Below, one piece after another: positions 1 to 6,229 of a stretch of DNA of 64,000 nt. Under the pieces are notes generated by a model. That model did no database searches. It was not told the DNA's origin and saw nothing but the letters and a program-made list of their open reading frames with translations. Origin of the DNA: Hydrogenoanaerobacterium saccharovorans (GTDB lineage: Bacteria > Bacillota > Clostridia > Oscillospirales > Ruminococcaceae); contig NZ_JACSNR010000003.1 in NCBI RefSeq assembly GCF_016901815.1, positions 62,001-126,000 on the forward strand, in the 5' to 3' direction. Position 1 is the stretch's first letter. Each line of letters starts with the position of its first letter. The translations under genes and the position numbers were made by a program.

Positions 1-22
1 GTCAGTAAGGAGGAATCCCTTT

Positions 23-1957
23 ATGTCCAAGCTCTTTCCCCATCTGTTCACACCGGGAAAAATCGGCAGTCTGACCCTCAAGAACCGTATCATGAAGGCA
101 CCGCAGTCGTCCGGCATGAGCAATATGGACGGTACTGTCAGCGAACGTCTGGTACGGTATTACCGGCAGCAGGCCGCAGGCGGCGCCGGCATGATCATTG
201 TAGAATACGCCTATGTGGATGACATCGGTGCCAAGTCGGCGCACTGCCATCTGGGTATTTCCAATAACGAACATATCCCCGGTCTGGCCTGGCTGGCAGA
301 AAATATCCGGGAACAGGGTGCGGTGCCCGCTATCCAGATCGAACACTGCGGACGCCAGAAGTTCCTGGGTACCCAGCCCATCTGTGCTCCGTCGGCAATT
401 CCGTGGCCCAAGCTGTGGGATCAGTACGGTGTCCAGGCTGTGCCCCATGTCCTCACCATTGAGGAGATCCAGGACATTGTCCATGCCTTTGGCGATGCCG
501 CTCTCCGGGCCAAGCAGGCCGGTTTTGAACTGGTGGAGATCCATGGTGCCCATGGCTATCTGCTCACCAACTTCTTCTCTCCCACCACCAACCACCGCAC
601 CGATCTCTATGGCGGCAGCCTGGAGAACCGCATGCGCATCTATGTGGAAATCGTCCGTGATGTCCGCAAGAAGGTCGGCCCCGACTTCCCGGTGACCATC
701 CGTCTGAGCGGCACCGACTATGAGCCGGATGGCTTCCCCATTGAAGATACCATCGAACTTGCCAAGGTACTGGAAAAGGAGGGCATTGACGCCTTCCATA
801 TCTCCGGCGGCGACCATCACACCATGATCCATCAGGTATCCCCCATGGCTATTGATGTCTGCCACAATGTCTGGGCAGCCGAAGCCATCAAGAAGGTGGT
901 CCATGTACCGGTTATCGCATCGGGCTCCATCACTCTGCCGGAATATGCCGAAGAGATCATCGCCTCGGGCAAGGGTGACTTTGTGGGTCTGGGCCGTCCG
1001 CTGTGGGCTGACCCCGAATGGCCTCTCAAGGCTATGGAGGACCGTCCTGAGGATATCCGTCCCTGCATCCGCTGCAATGAGGGCTGTCTGGAACGCACCT
1101 TCTTCAACTTCAAGGCCATCACCTGCGCTGTGAATCCCACCATCAGCCGGGAAGGCGAACTGGATCTGAAGCCCGCTGCCAAGCCCAGAAAGATCGCCGT
1201 AGTCGGCGGCGGCCCTGCGGGTATGGAAGCCGCCCGGGTCTGCAAGCTGCGCGGACATGAAGTCACCCTCTTTGAGGAAAAGGAACTGGGCGGCCTGCTG
1301 CATGAGGCATCGGTGCCCGAATTCAAGTCGGATATCCGTCCTCTGTGCAAGTACCTCATCACCCAGATTGAAAAGCTGGGCATTCCGGTGGAACACAAGA
1401 AGGCCACTGCCGCTGATCTGGCTGGCTATGACGCTGTGATCTGTGCCACCGGCAGCCGTCCGATCCTGCCCGGTGTTCCCGGCATCGACAAGCCCGGTGT
1501 CATGGACGCCCTGGAAGTGCTGAACGGCGCCCGCAAGCCGGAAGGCAGAATCGCTGTCATCGGCGGCGGTCTGGTCGGTACCGAAACTGCCCTGCACCTG
1601 GCGGAACAGGGTATGCACACCACCCTGGTGGAGATGCTCCCGAAGATCATGAACGGTGTAGCTGCCACCGACCAGCTGGCCTACTCCGAACGCATTGCCA
1701 AGGCGGATATGGAAGTCTGCACCGGCACCCGTCTGGTATCCATCGGCGACGGCGAGATTACTGTATCCGACCACACCGGTACCCATACCATTCCGGCGGA
1801 CAGTGTCATCATTGCCATCGGTCTGAAGGCACAGGACAGCCTCTATGGAGAACTGTGCGCCCAGGGCAAGGAAGCCTATCTGGTGGGCGATGCTGTTCAC
1901 CCGGGCAAGATCTTTGATGCCTTCCACACTGCCTATCGTGTAGCCTGGAAGATCTGA
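23..1957 (+). CDS. FAD/FMN- and Fe-S-dependent NADH oxidoreductase, old yellow enzyme / 2,4-dienoyl-CoA reductase family
   Basis: A 644-residue protein with the two-part layout of 2,4-dienoyl-CoA reductase, BaiCD/BaiH and enoate reductase-like enzymes. Residues about 5-340 form an FMN-binding TIM barrel (opening LFTPGKIGSLTLKNRI; HGAHGYLLTNFFSP substrate region). A 4Fe-4S motif follows, C348-x2-C351-x3-C355-x12-C368. Two dinucleotide folds come next: VVGGGPAGMEAA near 391-404 (FAD) and VIGGGLVGTETA near 510 (NADH). Family members reduce activated C=C bonds of enoates, steroids or aromatic acids in the cytoplasm of anaerobes. An AAGGAGGA Shine-Dalgarno at 7-14 fixes the ATG. The gene stands alone on this side of the window edge; its promoter lies outside. 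Substrate cannot be read from the sequence. Confidence 0.93.
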   Translation: MSKLFPHLFTPGKIGSLTLKNRIMKAPQSSGMSNMDGTVSERLVRYYRQQAAGGAGMIIVEYAYVDDIGAKSAHCHLGISNNEHIPGLAWLAENIREQGAVPAIQIEHCGRQKFLGTQPICAPSAIPWPKLWDQYGVQAVPHVLTIEEIQDIVHAFGDAALRAKQAGFELVEIHGAHGYLLTNFFSPTTNHRTDLYGGSLENRMRIYVEIVRDVRKKVGPDFPVTIRLSGTDYEPDGFPIEDTIELAKVLEKEGIDAFHISGGDHHTMIHQVSPMAIDVCHNVWAAEAIKKVVHVPVIASGSITLPEYAEEIIASGKGDFVGLGRPLWADPEWPLKAMEDRPEDIRPCIRCNEGCLERTFFNFKAITCAVNPTISREGELDLKPAAKPRKIAVVGGGPAGMEAARVCKLRGHEVTLFEEKELGGLLHEASVPEFKSDIRPLCKYLITQIEKLGIPVEHKKATAADLAGYDAVICATGSRPILPGVPGIDKPGVMDALEVLNGARKPEGRIAVIGGGLVGTETALHLAEQGMHTTLVEMLPKIMNGVAATDQLAYSERIAKADMEVCTGTRLVSIGDGEITVSDHTGTHTIPADSVIIAIGLKAQDSLYGELCAQGKEAYLVGDAVHPGKIFDAFHTAYRVAWKI

Positions 1958-2024
1958 GTTGTCATATCCTCTCTTTCTCTTTCCCGGTGGAAGCGGTGCT
2001 TCTTCCCTCTTCTGCCGGACATAC

Positions 2025-2055
2025 AAAAAAACGGAGCCAGCCGGCTCCGTTTTTT
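2025..2055. terminator. Rho-independent terminator, bidirectional
   Basis: An 8-bp stem ACGGAGCC/GGCTCCGT with an A-run on the left and T-run on the right closes the flavin oxidoreductase transcript and could also act on the opposite strand. Confidence 0.9.
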
Positions 2056-2072
2056 CATTTCCTCCGGGCATC

Positions 2073-2108
2073 AAAAAAGAGCGAAGCCGACTGGCTCCGC
2101 TCTTTTTT
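2073..2108 (-). terminator. Second terminator, convergent side
   Basis: Long stem (AAAAAAGAGCG…CGCTCTTTTTT with one mismatch) directly below the stop codon of the minus-strand DUF362 gene. The two convergent genes therefore each have a terminator within about 80 bases; the stem sequence GGAGCC/GGCTCC is shared with the preceding hairpin. Confidence 0.85.
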
Positions 2109-2125
2109 CTTTATGGGGCAGGGAT

Positions 2126-3256
2126 TTACTTCATCTCAATGAGCTCATATTCCCGGCTGCCGATGCCGATCTTCTCCGCATGGGCCAGACAGGTCTTGTA
2201 CTCCGATTCGGGAGTGGAGTTCTCAAAGTGATCGTGATGATCGCAGAAGCCCTCCTTGTGCATGTTGTCATAGAGCTGGCTGCCCGGCAGCGGCTGCTGA
2301 CGCAGGCAGGCATCCACACAGGCCTGATCCAGAGCCAGCGGGTCAAAGGAGCAGAACATACCGATATCCGGCAGGATGGGTGCGTCATTCTCCGGATGAC
2401 AGTCGCAGTTCGGGGAGATGTCCATCACCAGCGAGATATGGAAGCCCGGGCGTCCGTCGATGACTGCCTTGGTATACTCTGCCATACGGCAGTTGAGTTC
2501 CTTGGTGGCAGCGTCATTGGCAAAGGCAATGGCATCGAAGTTGCAGGCGCCGACACAGCGTCCGCAGCCCACACAGTTCTCGGTGACAACCTGCATCTTG
2601 CGGGTGGCCTCATCAAAGTGCAGACCATTGTTGGCGCACTCATGCAGGCAGCGCTTGCAGCCGCGGCAGGCATCGGCATTGATTACCGGCTTGCCGTTGG
2701 AATGCTGTTCCTTCTTACCGGCACGGCTTCCGCAGCCCATACCGATATTCTTGATGGCGCCGCCGAAACCGGTCATCTCATGGCCCTTGAAGTGGCTCAG
2801 GCTGATGAAGATGTCAGCGTCCATCACAGCACGGCCGATCTTGGCAGCCTTGACATATTCGCCGCCTTCCACCGGAACTTCCACATCATCGGTACCCTTG
2901 AGGCCGTCGCCGATGAGAATCGGACAGCCCACCGTCATGGGAGTAAAACCATTTTCCCAGGCACAGTAGAGATGTTCCAGCGCGTTTTTCCGGCTGCCGG
3001 GATAGAGGGTATTGCAGTCGGTAAGGAAGGGCTTGCCGCCCAGGGACTTGACTACATCTGCCACCGCACGGGCATAGTTGGGACGCAGGAAGCCCAGATT
3101 GCCCAGCTCACCGAAGTGCATCTTGATGGCGACAAACTTGCCTTCCATATCGATCTGATCGATACCGGCAGTGCGGATCAGACGCTGGAGCTTGAGCGGG
3201 AGACCTTCTCCGAGCTTGGCCCGGAAGTCGGTATAATAAACCTTGGATTTTTCCAT
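2126..3256 (-). CDS. DUF362 family protein with two C-terminal-half 4Fe-4S clusters
   Basis: A 376-residue protein. Residues 1-190 are a DUF362 domain (VYYTDFRAKLGEG start; GHEMTGFGGAIKNIGMGCGS). Then come two ferredoxin-type motifs, CRGCKRCLHEC near 197 and CVGCGRCVGAC near 225, for two 4Fe-4S clusters. Family members are cytoplasmic Fe-S proteins of unknown reaction, common in anaerobes. I start it at the ATG at 3256 because AAAGGAGGAT lies at 3261-3270; an upstream in-frame extension lacks such a site. A clean promoter sits upstream. A second DUF362 protein with a different domain arrangement lies at 21136-22290. Confidence 0.88.
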   Translation of the reverse strand: MEKSKVYYTDFRAKLGEGLPLKLQRLIRTAGIDQIDMEGKFVAIKMHFGELGNLGFLRPNYARAVADVVKSLGGKPFLTDCNTLYPGSRKNALEHLYCAWENGFTPMTVGCPILIGDGLKGTDDVEVPVEGGEYVKAAKIGRAVMDADIFISLSHFKGHEMTGFGGAIKNIGMGCGSRAGKKEQHSNGKPVINADACRGCKRCLHECANNGLHFDEATRKMQVVTENCVGCGRCVGACNFDAIAFANDAATKELNCRMAEYTKAVIDGRPGFHISLVMDISPNCDCHPENDAPILPDIGMFCSFDPLALDQACVDACLRQQPLPGSQLYDNMHKEGFCDHHDHFENSTPESEYKTCLAHAEKIGIGSREYELIEMK

Positions 3257-3303
3257 TGTGATCCTCCTTTTACAGGAACAGAACAGTATTGAGTACAGGA
3301 AAT

Positions 3304-3332
3304 AGTATAGCATAAATTTTGCCAAATCTCAA
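3304..3332 (-). promoter_or_regulatory. Sigma-70/A promoter of the DUF362 gene
   Basis: TTGAGA (3327-3332) and TATACT (3304-3309) with a 17-bp spacer, read on the minus strand. Confidence 0.7.
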
Positions 3333-3343
3333 ATTCTTCCCAT

Positions 3344-3373
3344 TCGACAAACGGGGTTTTCCCATGGTACAAT
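3344..3373 (+). promoter_or_regulatory. Promoter of yaaA
   Basis: TCGACA (3344-3349) and TACAAT (3368-3373), 18-bp spacer, about 45 bases before the yaaA start. It partly faces the minus-strand promoter of the neighbour. Confidence 0.6.
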
Positions 3374-3424
3374 AGAGCCGGAAAAACCCCTCCCGACCGC
3401 CCATTCTGAAAGGAGCAGACCCCC

Positions 3425-4207
3425 ATGCGGATTCTCATCTCCCCCGCCAAACAGATGATTCCCGACCCGGATACCCTGGCGCCGGTTTCCCAGCCCCGGT
3501 TTTTACCGGAGGCCCGGCTTCTATTGGAAACCCTCCGGCAGAAATCTGACCGGGAACTGCAGTCCCTCTGGAAGACCAATGATGCCCTCACCGCCGAGAA
3601 TATCCAGCGGGTGCGCACCATGGATCTCACCCGGAACCTGACTCCGGCGCTGTTCTGTTACCATGGCATCCAGTATCAGTATCTGGGGCCATCGGCACTG
3701 GAGGACGCTCCCCTTGCCTGGCTCAGCGAACATCTGCGCATCGGCTCAGGCTTTTATGGGCTGCTCCGGCCCCTGGATGGGATTGTGCCCTACCGGCTGG
3801 AGATGCAGGCCCGGCTCCGGGTGGAGGACAGCCGGGATCTCTATGCCTTCTGGGGAGATCGTCTGGCCCGGGCACTGGCAGAGGAAACCGACACGGTACT
3901 GGACCTTGCCTCCCGGGAGTACAGCCGGGCGATCCTCGATCCTCTGCCCGCTTCGGTGCGTGTGATCCGGTGTGTTTTCCTCAGCCGGAAGCCGGACGGC
4001 ACCCTGGCGGAAAAAGCTACCCTCTGCAAGATGGCCCGGGGACGGATGGCACGGTTCCTGGCAGAGGCGGGACAGGCGGACCCGGACACCCTCCGGGCCT
4101 TTGACGGCATACACTGGGAATATGCGCCTGATCTCTCGGAGCCGGACCGGCTGGTCTACCTGGAAAAGCCCTCCCGCCCCGGCACACGCCCCGCCTTTGA
4201 ATGGTAG
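3425..4207 (+). CDS. yaaA: YaaA/DUF328 peroxide-stress DNA-binding family protein
   Basis: A 260-residue protein that opens with the family hallmark MRILISPAKQM and keeps the FCYHGIQYQYL, GFYGLLRPLDGIVPYRLEM and ASREYSRAI segments. In E. coli YaaA lowers free iron and protects against peroxide; the fold is a DNA-binding cantaloupe fold. Length matches the family (about 250-260). AAAGGAGC is just upstream of the ATG. The gene is single and its stop is followed immediately by a dispersed GC-rich repeat. The role in this anaerobe is inferred from the family only. Confidence 0.9.
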   Translation: MRILISPAKQMIPDPDTLAPVSQPRFLPEARLLLETLRQKSDRELQSLWKTNDALTAENIQRVRTMDLTRNLTPALFCYHGIQYQYLGPSALEDAPLAWLSEHLRIGSGFYGLLRPLDGIVPYRLEMQARLRVEDSRDLYAFWGDRLARALAEETDTVLDLASREYSRAILDPLPASVRVIRCVFLSRKPDGTLAEKATLCKMARGRMARFLAEAGQADPDTLRAFDGIHWEYAPDLSEPDRLVYLEKPSRPGTRPAFEW

Positions 4208-4440
4208 CCCCTGCGGGGAGCAGTTCCTTGGCAATCCCCGAAACTGAGGGGGATGCCTTGGTTTTTATGCCCCGCATAATTTTCTGACCCAGCCGCGTGC
4301 ATATGACCCGTGCATTTCCCCTGGTTATGCGCGCGATCTGCGTCCAGGCTCAGCCTGGGGCGGCGATTCCCTGGCGATCCCCGGAACTGAGGGGGTATGC
4401 CTTGGTTTTTCACCCTCGCACAGCTTCGGGTGAAAAAAAA
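4207..4440 (+). repeat. Intergenic block of dispersed repeats (family B twice, family D once)
   Basis: Right after the yaaA stop the core CCCCTGCGGGGAGCAGTTCC appears, then ATCCCCG..GAGGGGGATGCCTTGGTTTTT. A second copy of the latter half is at about 4365-4420. Between them, at 4329-4355, is GCGTCCAGGCTCAGCCTGG, an element that recurs at 6212 and 36003. No gene is visible in 4208-4694. Confidence 0.7.
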
Positions 4441-4560
4441 TGAATAGTGAAAAGTGAATAGAGAATAGTTTCGGTGTGCCTGCGGCACGGATTTGAAATA
4501 TCCTCTTCGAAGCGGCGCCTCTCTGCGCAAAAAAGCGGCAGGAAATCCTGCCGCTTTTTT
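4433..4560 (+). repeat. Dispersed composite repeat A (GTGAATAG tract, palindrome, terminator hairpin)
   Basis: Order: GTGAATAG/GTGAAAAG tract, TTTCGGTGTGCCTGCGGCACGG (GTGCC..GGCAC palindrome region), CTCTTCGAAGCGGCGCC, then hairpin GCGGCAGGA/TCCTGCCGC with A- and T-runs at 4529-4560. Nearly the same 120 bases recur at 5554-5675, so the RHH-SLOG pair is flanked by direct repeats. Confidence 0.75.
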
Positions 4561-4569
4561 GTTCTGCTG

Positions 4570-4598
4570 TTGCGCCCACTGGAATGATCTGGTAGAAT
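4570..4598 (+). promoter_or_regulatory. Promoter of toxin-like peptide, locus 1
   Basis: TTGCGC (4570-4575), 17-bp spacer, TAGAAT (4593-4598). The expected start near 4605 is immediately followed by GCGTTGCC (4607-4614) and CGGTTTTCCCC (4625-4635), which also occur at the 5' end of the antisense RNA. Confidence 0.65.
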
Positions 4599-4694
4599 AC
4601 AGACAGGCGTTGCCATACGGTTGGCGGTTTTCCCCCTTTGATTCCTGAAGGGGTGATGCTTTTTGCCCCTTCTTTCTTGGGAGGGGGTGATGCT

Positions 4695-4757
4695 GTGGAA
4701 TACATAACCTTAATCCTGATTATCGTTCTGTATACCATTATTGCAATAAAAAAGTAA
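4695..4757 (+). CDS. 20-residue hydrophobic peptide, type I toxin-like, locus 1
   Basis: GTG-started peptide of 20 residues, one hydrophobic stretch (ITLILIIVLYTII) ending in a basic KK. A strong GGGAGGGGGTG site precedes it. An ATG at 4690 is out of frame and stops after five codons. The size is like Ibs-type toxins and the gene layout like Fst-type par loci: a convergent small RNA overlaps the 3' end at a shared terminator. It is 85-100% identical to peptides at 5811-5873 and 9957-10019. A membrane-acting toxin role is inferred; no homologue could be checked. Confidence 0.6.
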   Translation: MEYITLILIIVLYTIIAIKK

Positions 4758-4790
4758 CCGCCCAATCTCCCCAGATCACGGTTACTTTTT
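4747..4790. terminator. Bidirectional terminator shared by peptide mRNA and antisense RNA, locus 1
   Basis: AAAAAAGTAACCG at the left and CGGTTACTTTTT (4779-4790) at the right form a stem with U-runs on either strand. It overlaps the last codons and stop of the peptide, so the two RNAs are complementary over about 45 bases. Confidence 0.85.
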
Positions 4791-4835
4791 CATAAAAACC
4801 TAAGGGGATAACCGTCACCGGCAACGCCCTTCTTT
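4748..4835 (-). ncRNA. Antisense RNA (antitoxin-like), locus 1
   Basis: Predicted 88-nt RNA from a consensus promoter to the shared terminator. The 5' end GGCGTTGCC…CGGTTATCCCC matches the 5' end of the peptide mRNA; the 3' end is complementary to the peptide's stop region. Confidence 0.6.
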
Positions 4836-4841
4836 ATATTT

Positions 4842-4871
4842 ATTATACACCCCTGAGCAGATTTATGTCAA
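4842..4871 (-). promoter_or_regulatory. Promoter of antisense RNA, locus 1
   Basis: Perfect TTGACA (4866-4871) and TATAAT (4842-4847), 18-bp spacer; clearly stronger than the opposing TTGCGC/TAGAAT promoter, as expected when an antitoxin RNA must be in excess. Confidence 0.75.
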
Positions 4872-4894
4872 TCGCTGGAACATCTCCATAAAGT

Positions 4895-4925
4895 AAAAGC
4901 GGCGGTACAAAACCGCCGCTTTTTA
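4895..4925. terminator. Terminator below RHH gene 1
   Basis: AAAAGCGGCGGT/ACCGCCGCTTTTT hairpin just past the minus-strand RHH stop codon. Confidence 0.8.
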
Positions 4926-4928
4926 TTG

Positions 4929-5108
4929 TTATTCTCCGGAATTGCCGCCCAGTACAATTTCCCCGTGTTCCTTTTCATAGGCCTGAATCGCATCACGAAT
5001 CAAAATCAGCACCTGACTGTTGGCGCTGCGTCCTTCATAATCCGCCAGAACATGGAGTTTATCCAGCATTGTTTCATCAATTCGTATGGAAAAGCTCTTT
5101 GTAGCCAT
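4929..5108 (-). CDS. Ribbon-helix-helix (Arc-like) DNA-binding protein 1
   Basis: A 59-residue protein. Residues 3-9 (KSFSIRI) make the short beta strand, DETMLDKLHVLADYEG helix 1 and SANSQVLILIRDAIQAYEKEH helix 2 of the RHH fold. ATG at 5108 is chosen because GAGG lies 6 bases upstream; the divergent SLOG gene has the same GAGG-N6-ATG spacing. Small RHH proteins usually autoregulate and bind inverted repeats as dimers of dimers. It lies between the locus-1 antisense promoter and a divergent SLOG gene. Target is unknown; control of the divergent promoter is the obvious guess. Confidence 0.8.
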   Translation of the reverse strand: MATKSFSIRIDETMLDKLHVLADYEGRSANSQVLILIRDAIQAYEKEHGEIVLGGNSGE

Positions 5109-5131
5109 AATAAACCTCAAATGCAGTTATT

Positions 5132-5185
5132 TTGCATTCATTTTATATCTATTATGTGCTATAATAGGGAAAATAGATACATAAT
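5132..5185. promoter_or_regulatory. AT-rich divergent promoter region with inverted repeat
   Basis: TATAAT at 5160-5165 (plus strand) sits between ATTATGT (5151-5157) and ACATAAT (5179-5185), an inverted repeat. Candidate operator for the RHH protein, serving both RHH and SLOG genes. No good -35 is visible on the plus strand. Confidence 0.45.
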
Positions 5186-5214
5186 GCGTTCAAAATATGT
5201 TTATGAGGTTTGTA

Positions 5215-5571
5215 ATGAAAGTGGCAGTTGTAGGGTCAAGAGGACTGCATGTGGAAGATCTGGGGCGTTATCTGCCTGCGGATACCACCGAGATCGTTTC
5301 CGGCGGAGCCGTCGGAGTGGATACCTCTGCCCGGGAATATGCACTGGCGCACGGACTTTTGCTTACCGAGTTCCGCCCGGACTATTCCCGTTACGGACGC
5401 AGTGCGCCCTTGCGCCGCAACCGTCAGATTGTAGATTATGCCGACCTGGTACTCCTTTTCTGGGACGGTTCTTCCCATGGCACCCGTCATGTGCTGAACC
5501 TCTGCCGCTCCCTCTCCAAACCGCATCGGTTGTTTTCCCCTGCGAAGCTGGGGCAAGTGAAGAGTGAATAG
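5215..5571 (+). CDS. SLOG-domain protein (DprA/YspA-like Rossmannoid)
   Basis: A 118-residue single-domain protein: KVAVVGSRGL nucleotide-binding strand-loop, SGGAVGVDTSAREYA phosphate/nucleotide loop, and PLRRNRQIVDYADLVLLFWDGSSHGTRHVL, the typical SLOG core. SLOG proteins bind nucleotides or nucleotide-derived signals and are often linked to defence, TA or DNA uptake modules; the reaction here is unknown. ATG at 5215 has GAGG 6 bases upstream. The last codons and stop (VKSE*) are encoded by the GTGAAGAGTGAATAG tract of repeat A, so the C-terminus has been set by a repeat insertion or the repeat targets stop regions. Confidence 0.8.
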   Translation: MKVAVVGSRGLHVEDLGRYLPADTTEIVSGGAVGVDTSAREYALAHGLLLTEFRPDYSRYGRSAPLRRNRQIVDYADLVLLFWDGSSHGTRHVLNLCRSLSKPHRLFSPAKLGQVKSE

Positions 5572-5675
5572 AGAATAGTGAAGAGTTTCGGTGTGCCTGC
5601 GGCACGGATTTGAAAAATCCTCTTCGAAGCGGCGCCTCTCTGCGCAAAAAAGCGGCAGGAAGTCCTGCCGCTTTT
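5554..5675 (+). repeat. Dispersed composite repeat A, second copy
   Basis: GTGAAGAG/GTGAATAG tract, then the same GGTGTGCCTGCGGCACGG and CTCTTCGAAGCGGCGCC segments as at 4433, ending in the GCGGCAGGA/TCCTGCCGC hairpin with A- and T-runs (5646-5675), which can terminate the SLOG transcript. Confidence 0.8.
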
Positions 5676-5698
5676 GGTTTATGGAAATGCCCTGCCCA

Positions 5699-5728
5699 TT
5701 GACATAAATCCATTCCGGAGTGTATAAT
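5699..5728 (+). promoter_or_regulatory. Promoter of antisense RNA, locus 2
   Basis: TTGACA (5699-5704), 18-bp spacer, TATAAT (5723-5728), identical hexamers and spacing to loci 1 and 3. Confidence 0.75.
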
Positions 5729-5734
5729 GGGTAT

Positions 5735-5820
5735 AAAGAAGGGCGTTGCCGGTGACGGTTATCCCCTGCTGTTTACGGAAAAAGTAACCGTTGTCTTGCA
5801 GGATGGGCGGTTACTTTTTT
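5735..5820 (+). ncRNA. Antisense RNA (antitoxin-like), locus 2
   Basis: Predicted 86-nt RNA starting GGGCGTTGCCGGTGACGG and ending at the AAAAAGTAACCG/CGGTTACTTTTTT hairpin (5779-5820). It is complementary to the 3' end of the peptide gene on the other strand. Confidence 0.6.
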
Positions 5821-5873
5821 ATTTCTACAATGGTGTATAACACAATGATAAGAATCAAAGCTATGTACTCCAT
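5811..5873 (-). CDS. 20-residue hydrophobic peptide, type I toxin-like, locus 2 (promoter lost)
   Basis: ATG-started copy whose 63 coding bases are identical to locus 3. The ribosome site AGAGGGGGTGGATACT is also the same. Just upstream of it similarity to loci 1 and 3 stops, and the usual TTGCGC promoter and 5' leader are replaced by a repeat whose first element is a hairpin (AAAATGCGGC/GCCGCATTTT, 5890-5941). The peptide is therefore probably silent while its antisense RNA keeps a consensus promoter. Confidence 0.55.
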   Translation of the reverse strand: MEYIALILIIVLYTIVEIKK

Positions 5874-5889
5874 AGTATCCACCCCCTCT

Positions 5890-6142
5890 AAAATGCGGCG
5901 CCAGGGGTTTGTGGATGGCATAGCCTGTGCAGCCGCATTTTTCCACAGGGGGCTTTGCCCCCTATGTGGCGGAGGCTTCCGCCGCTGCCGCTCTGAAAGC
6001 CTCCTGTTCACCCCCGCAGAGGAAGGCGGCAGATGCCCTCCGGCCTGCCGCCTGCGGCACGGACTTGGGAAGTCATATCGGAAAGCCTTCACAGAATCGC
6101 ACATCAGTACGCAAAAAAGCGGCAGGATTTCCTGCCGCTTTT
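5890..6142. repeat. Dispersed repeat C inserted upstream of peptide 2, ending in a terminator
   Basis: Begins with hairpin AAAATGCGGC…GTGCAGCCGCATTTTT, then AGGGGGCTTTGCCCCCT, CACCCCCGCAGAGGAAGGCGGCAG and CGGCCTGCCGCCTGCGGCAC. The same order occurs after the tRNA-Ala gene at 15941-16120. It closes with another GCGGCAGGA/TCCTGCCGC hairpin (6113-6142) that can terminate the minus-strand amidohydrolase operon. No gene in 5874-6229. Confidence 0.65.
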
Positions 6143-6229
6143 CGCTTTCTATCAGAACCGCCCCGCGGGCACAAATCCCGGGCATCATTTCCCACTGTGC
6201 GCGCGGAACTGCGTCCAGGCTCAGCCTGG

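Noticed and set aside
2-2074. Very long minus-strand open frame opposite the flavin oxidoreductase, and similar long antisense frames over the hydrolases, gyrA, gyrB, recF and dnaA
   Set aside because: GC-rich codon third positions create open antisense frames; none has a Shine-Dalgarno, family motif or independent promoter, while the sense genes have all three.
4607-4828. Reading the shared 5' elements as Fst-type direct repeats that let the two RNAs pair
   Set aside because: On DNA the elements are inverted, so both RNAs carry the same, not complementary, sequence; pairing is expected only in the shared terminator region.
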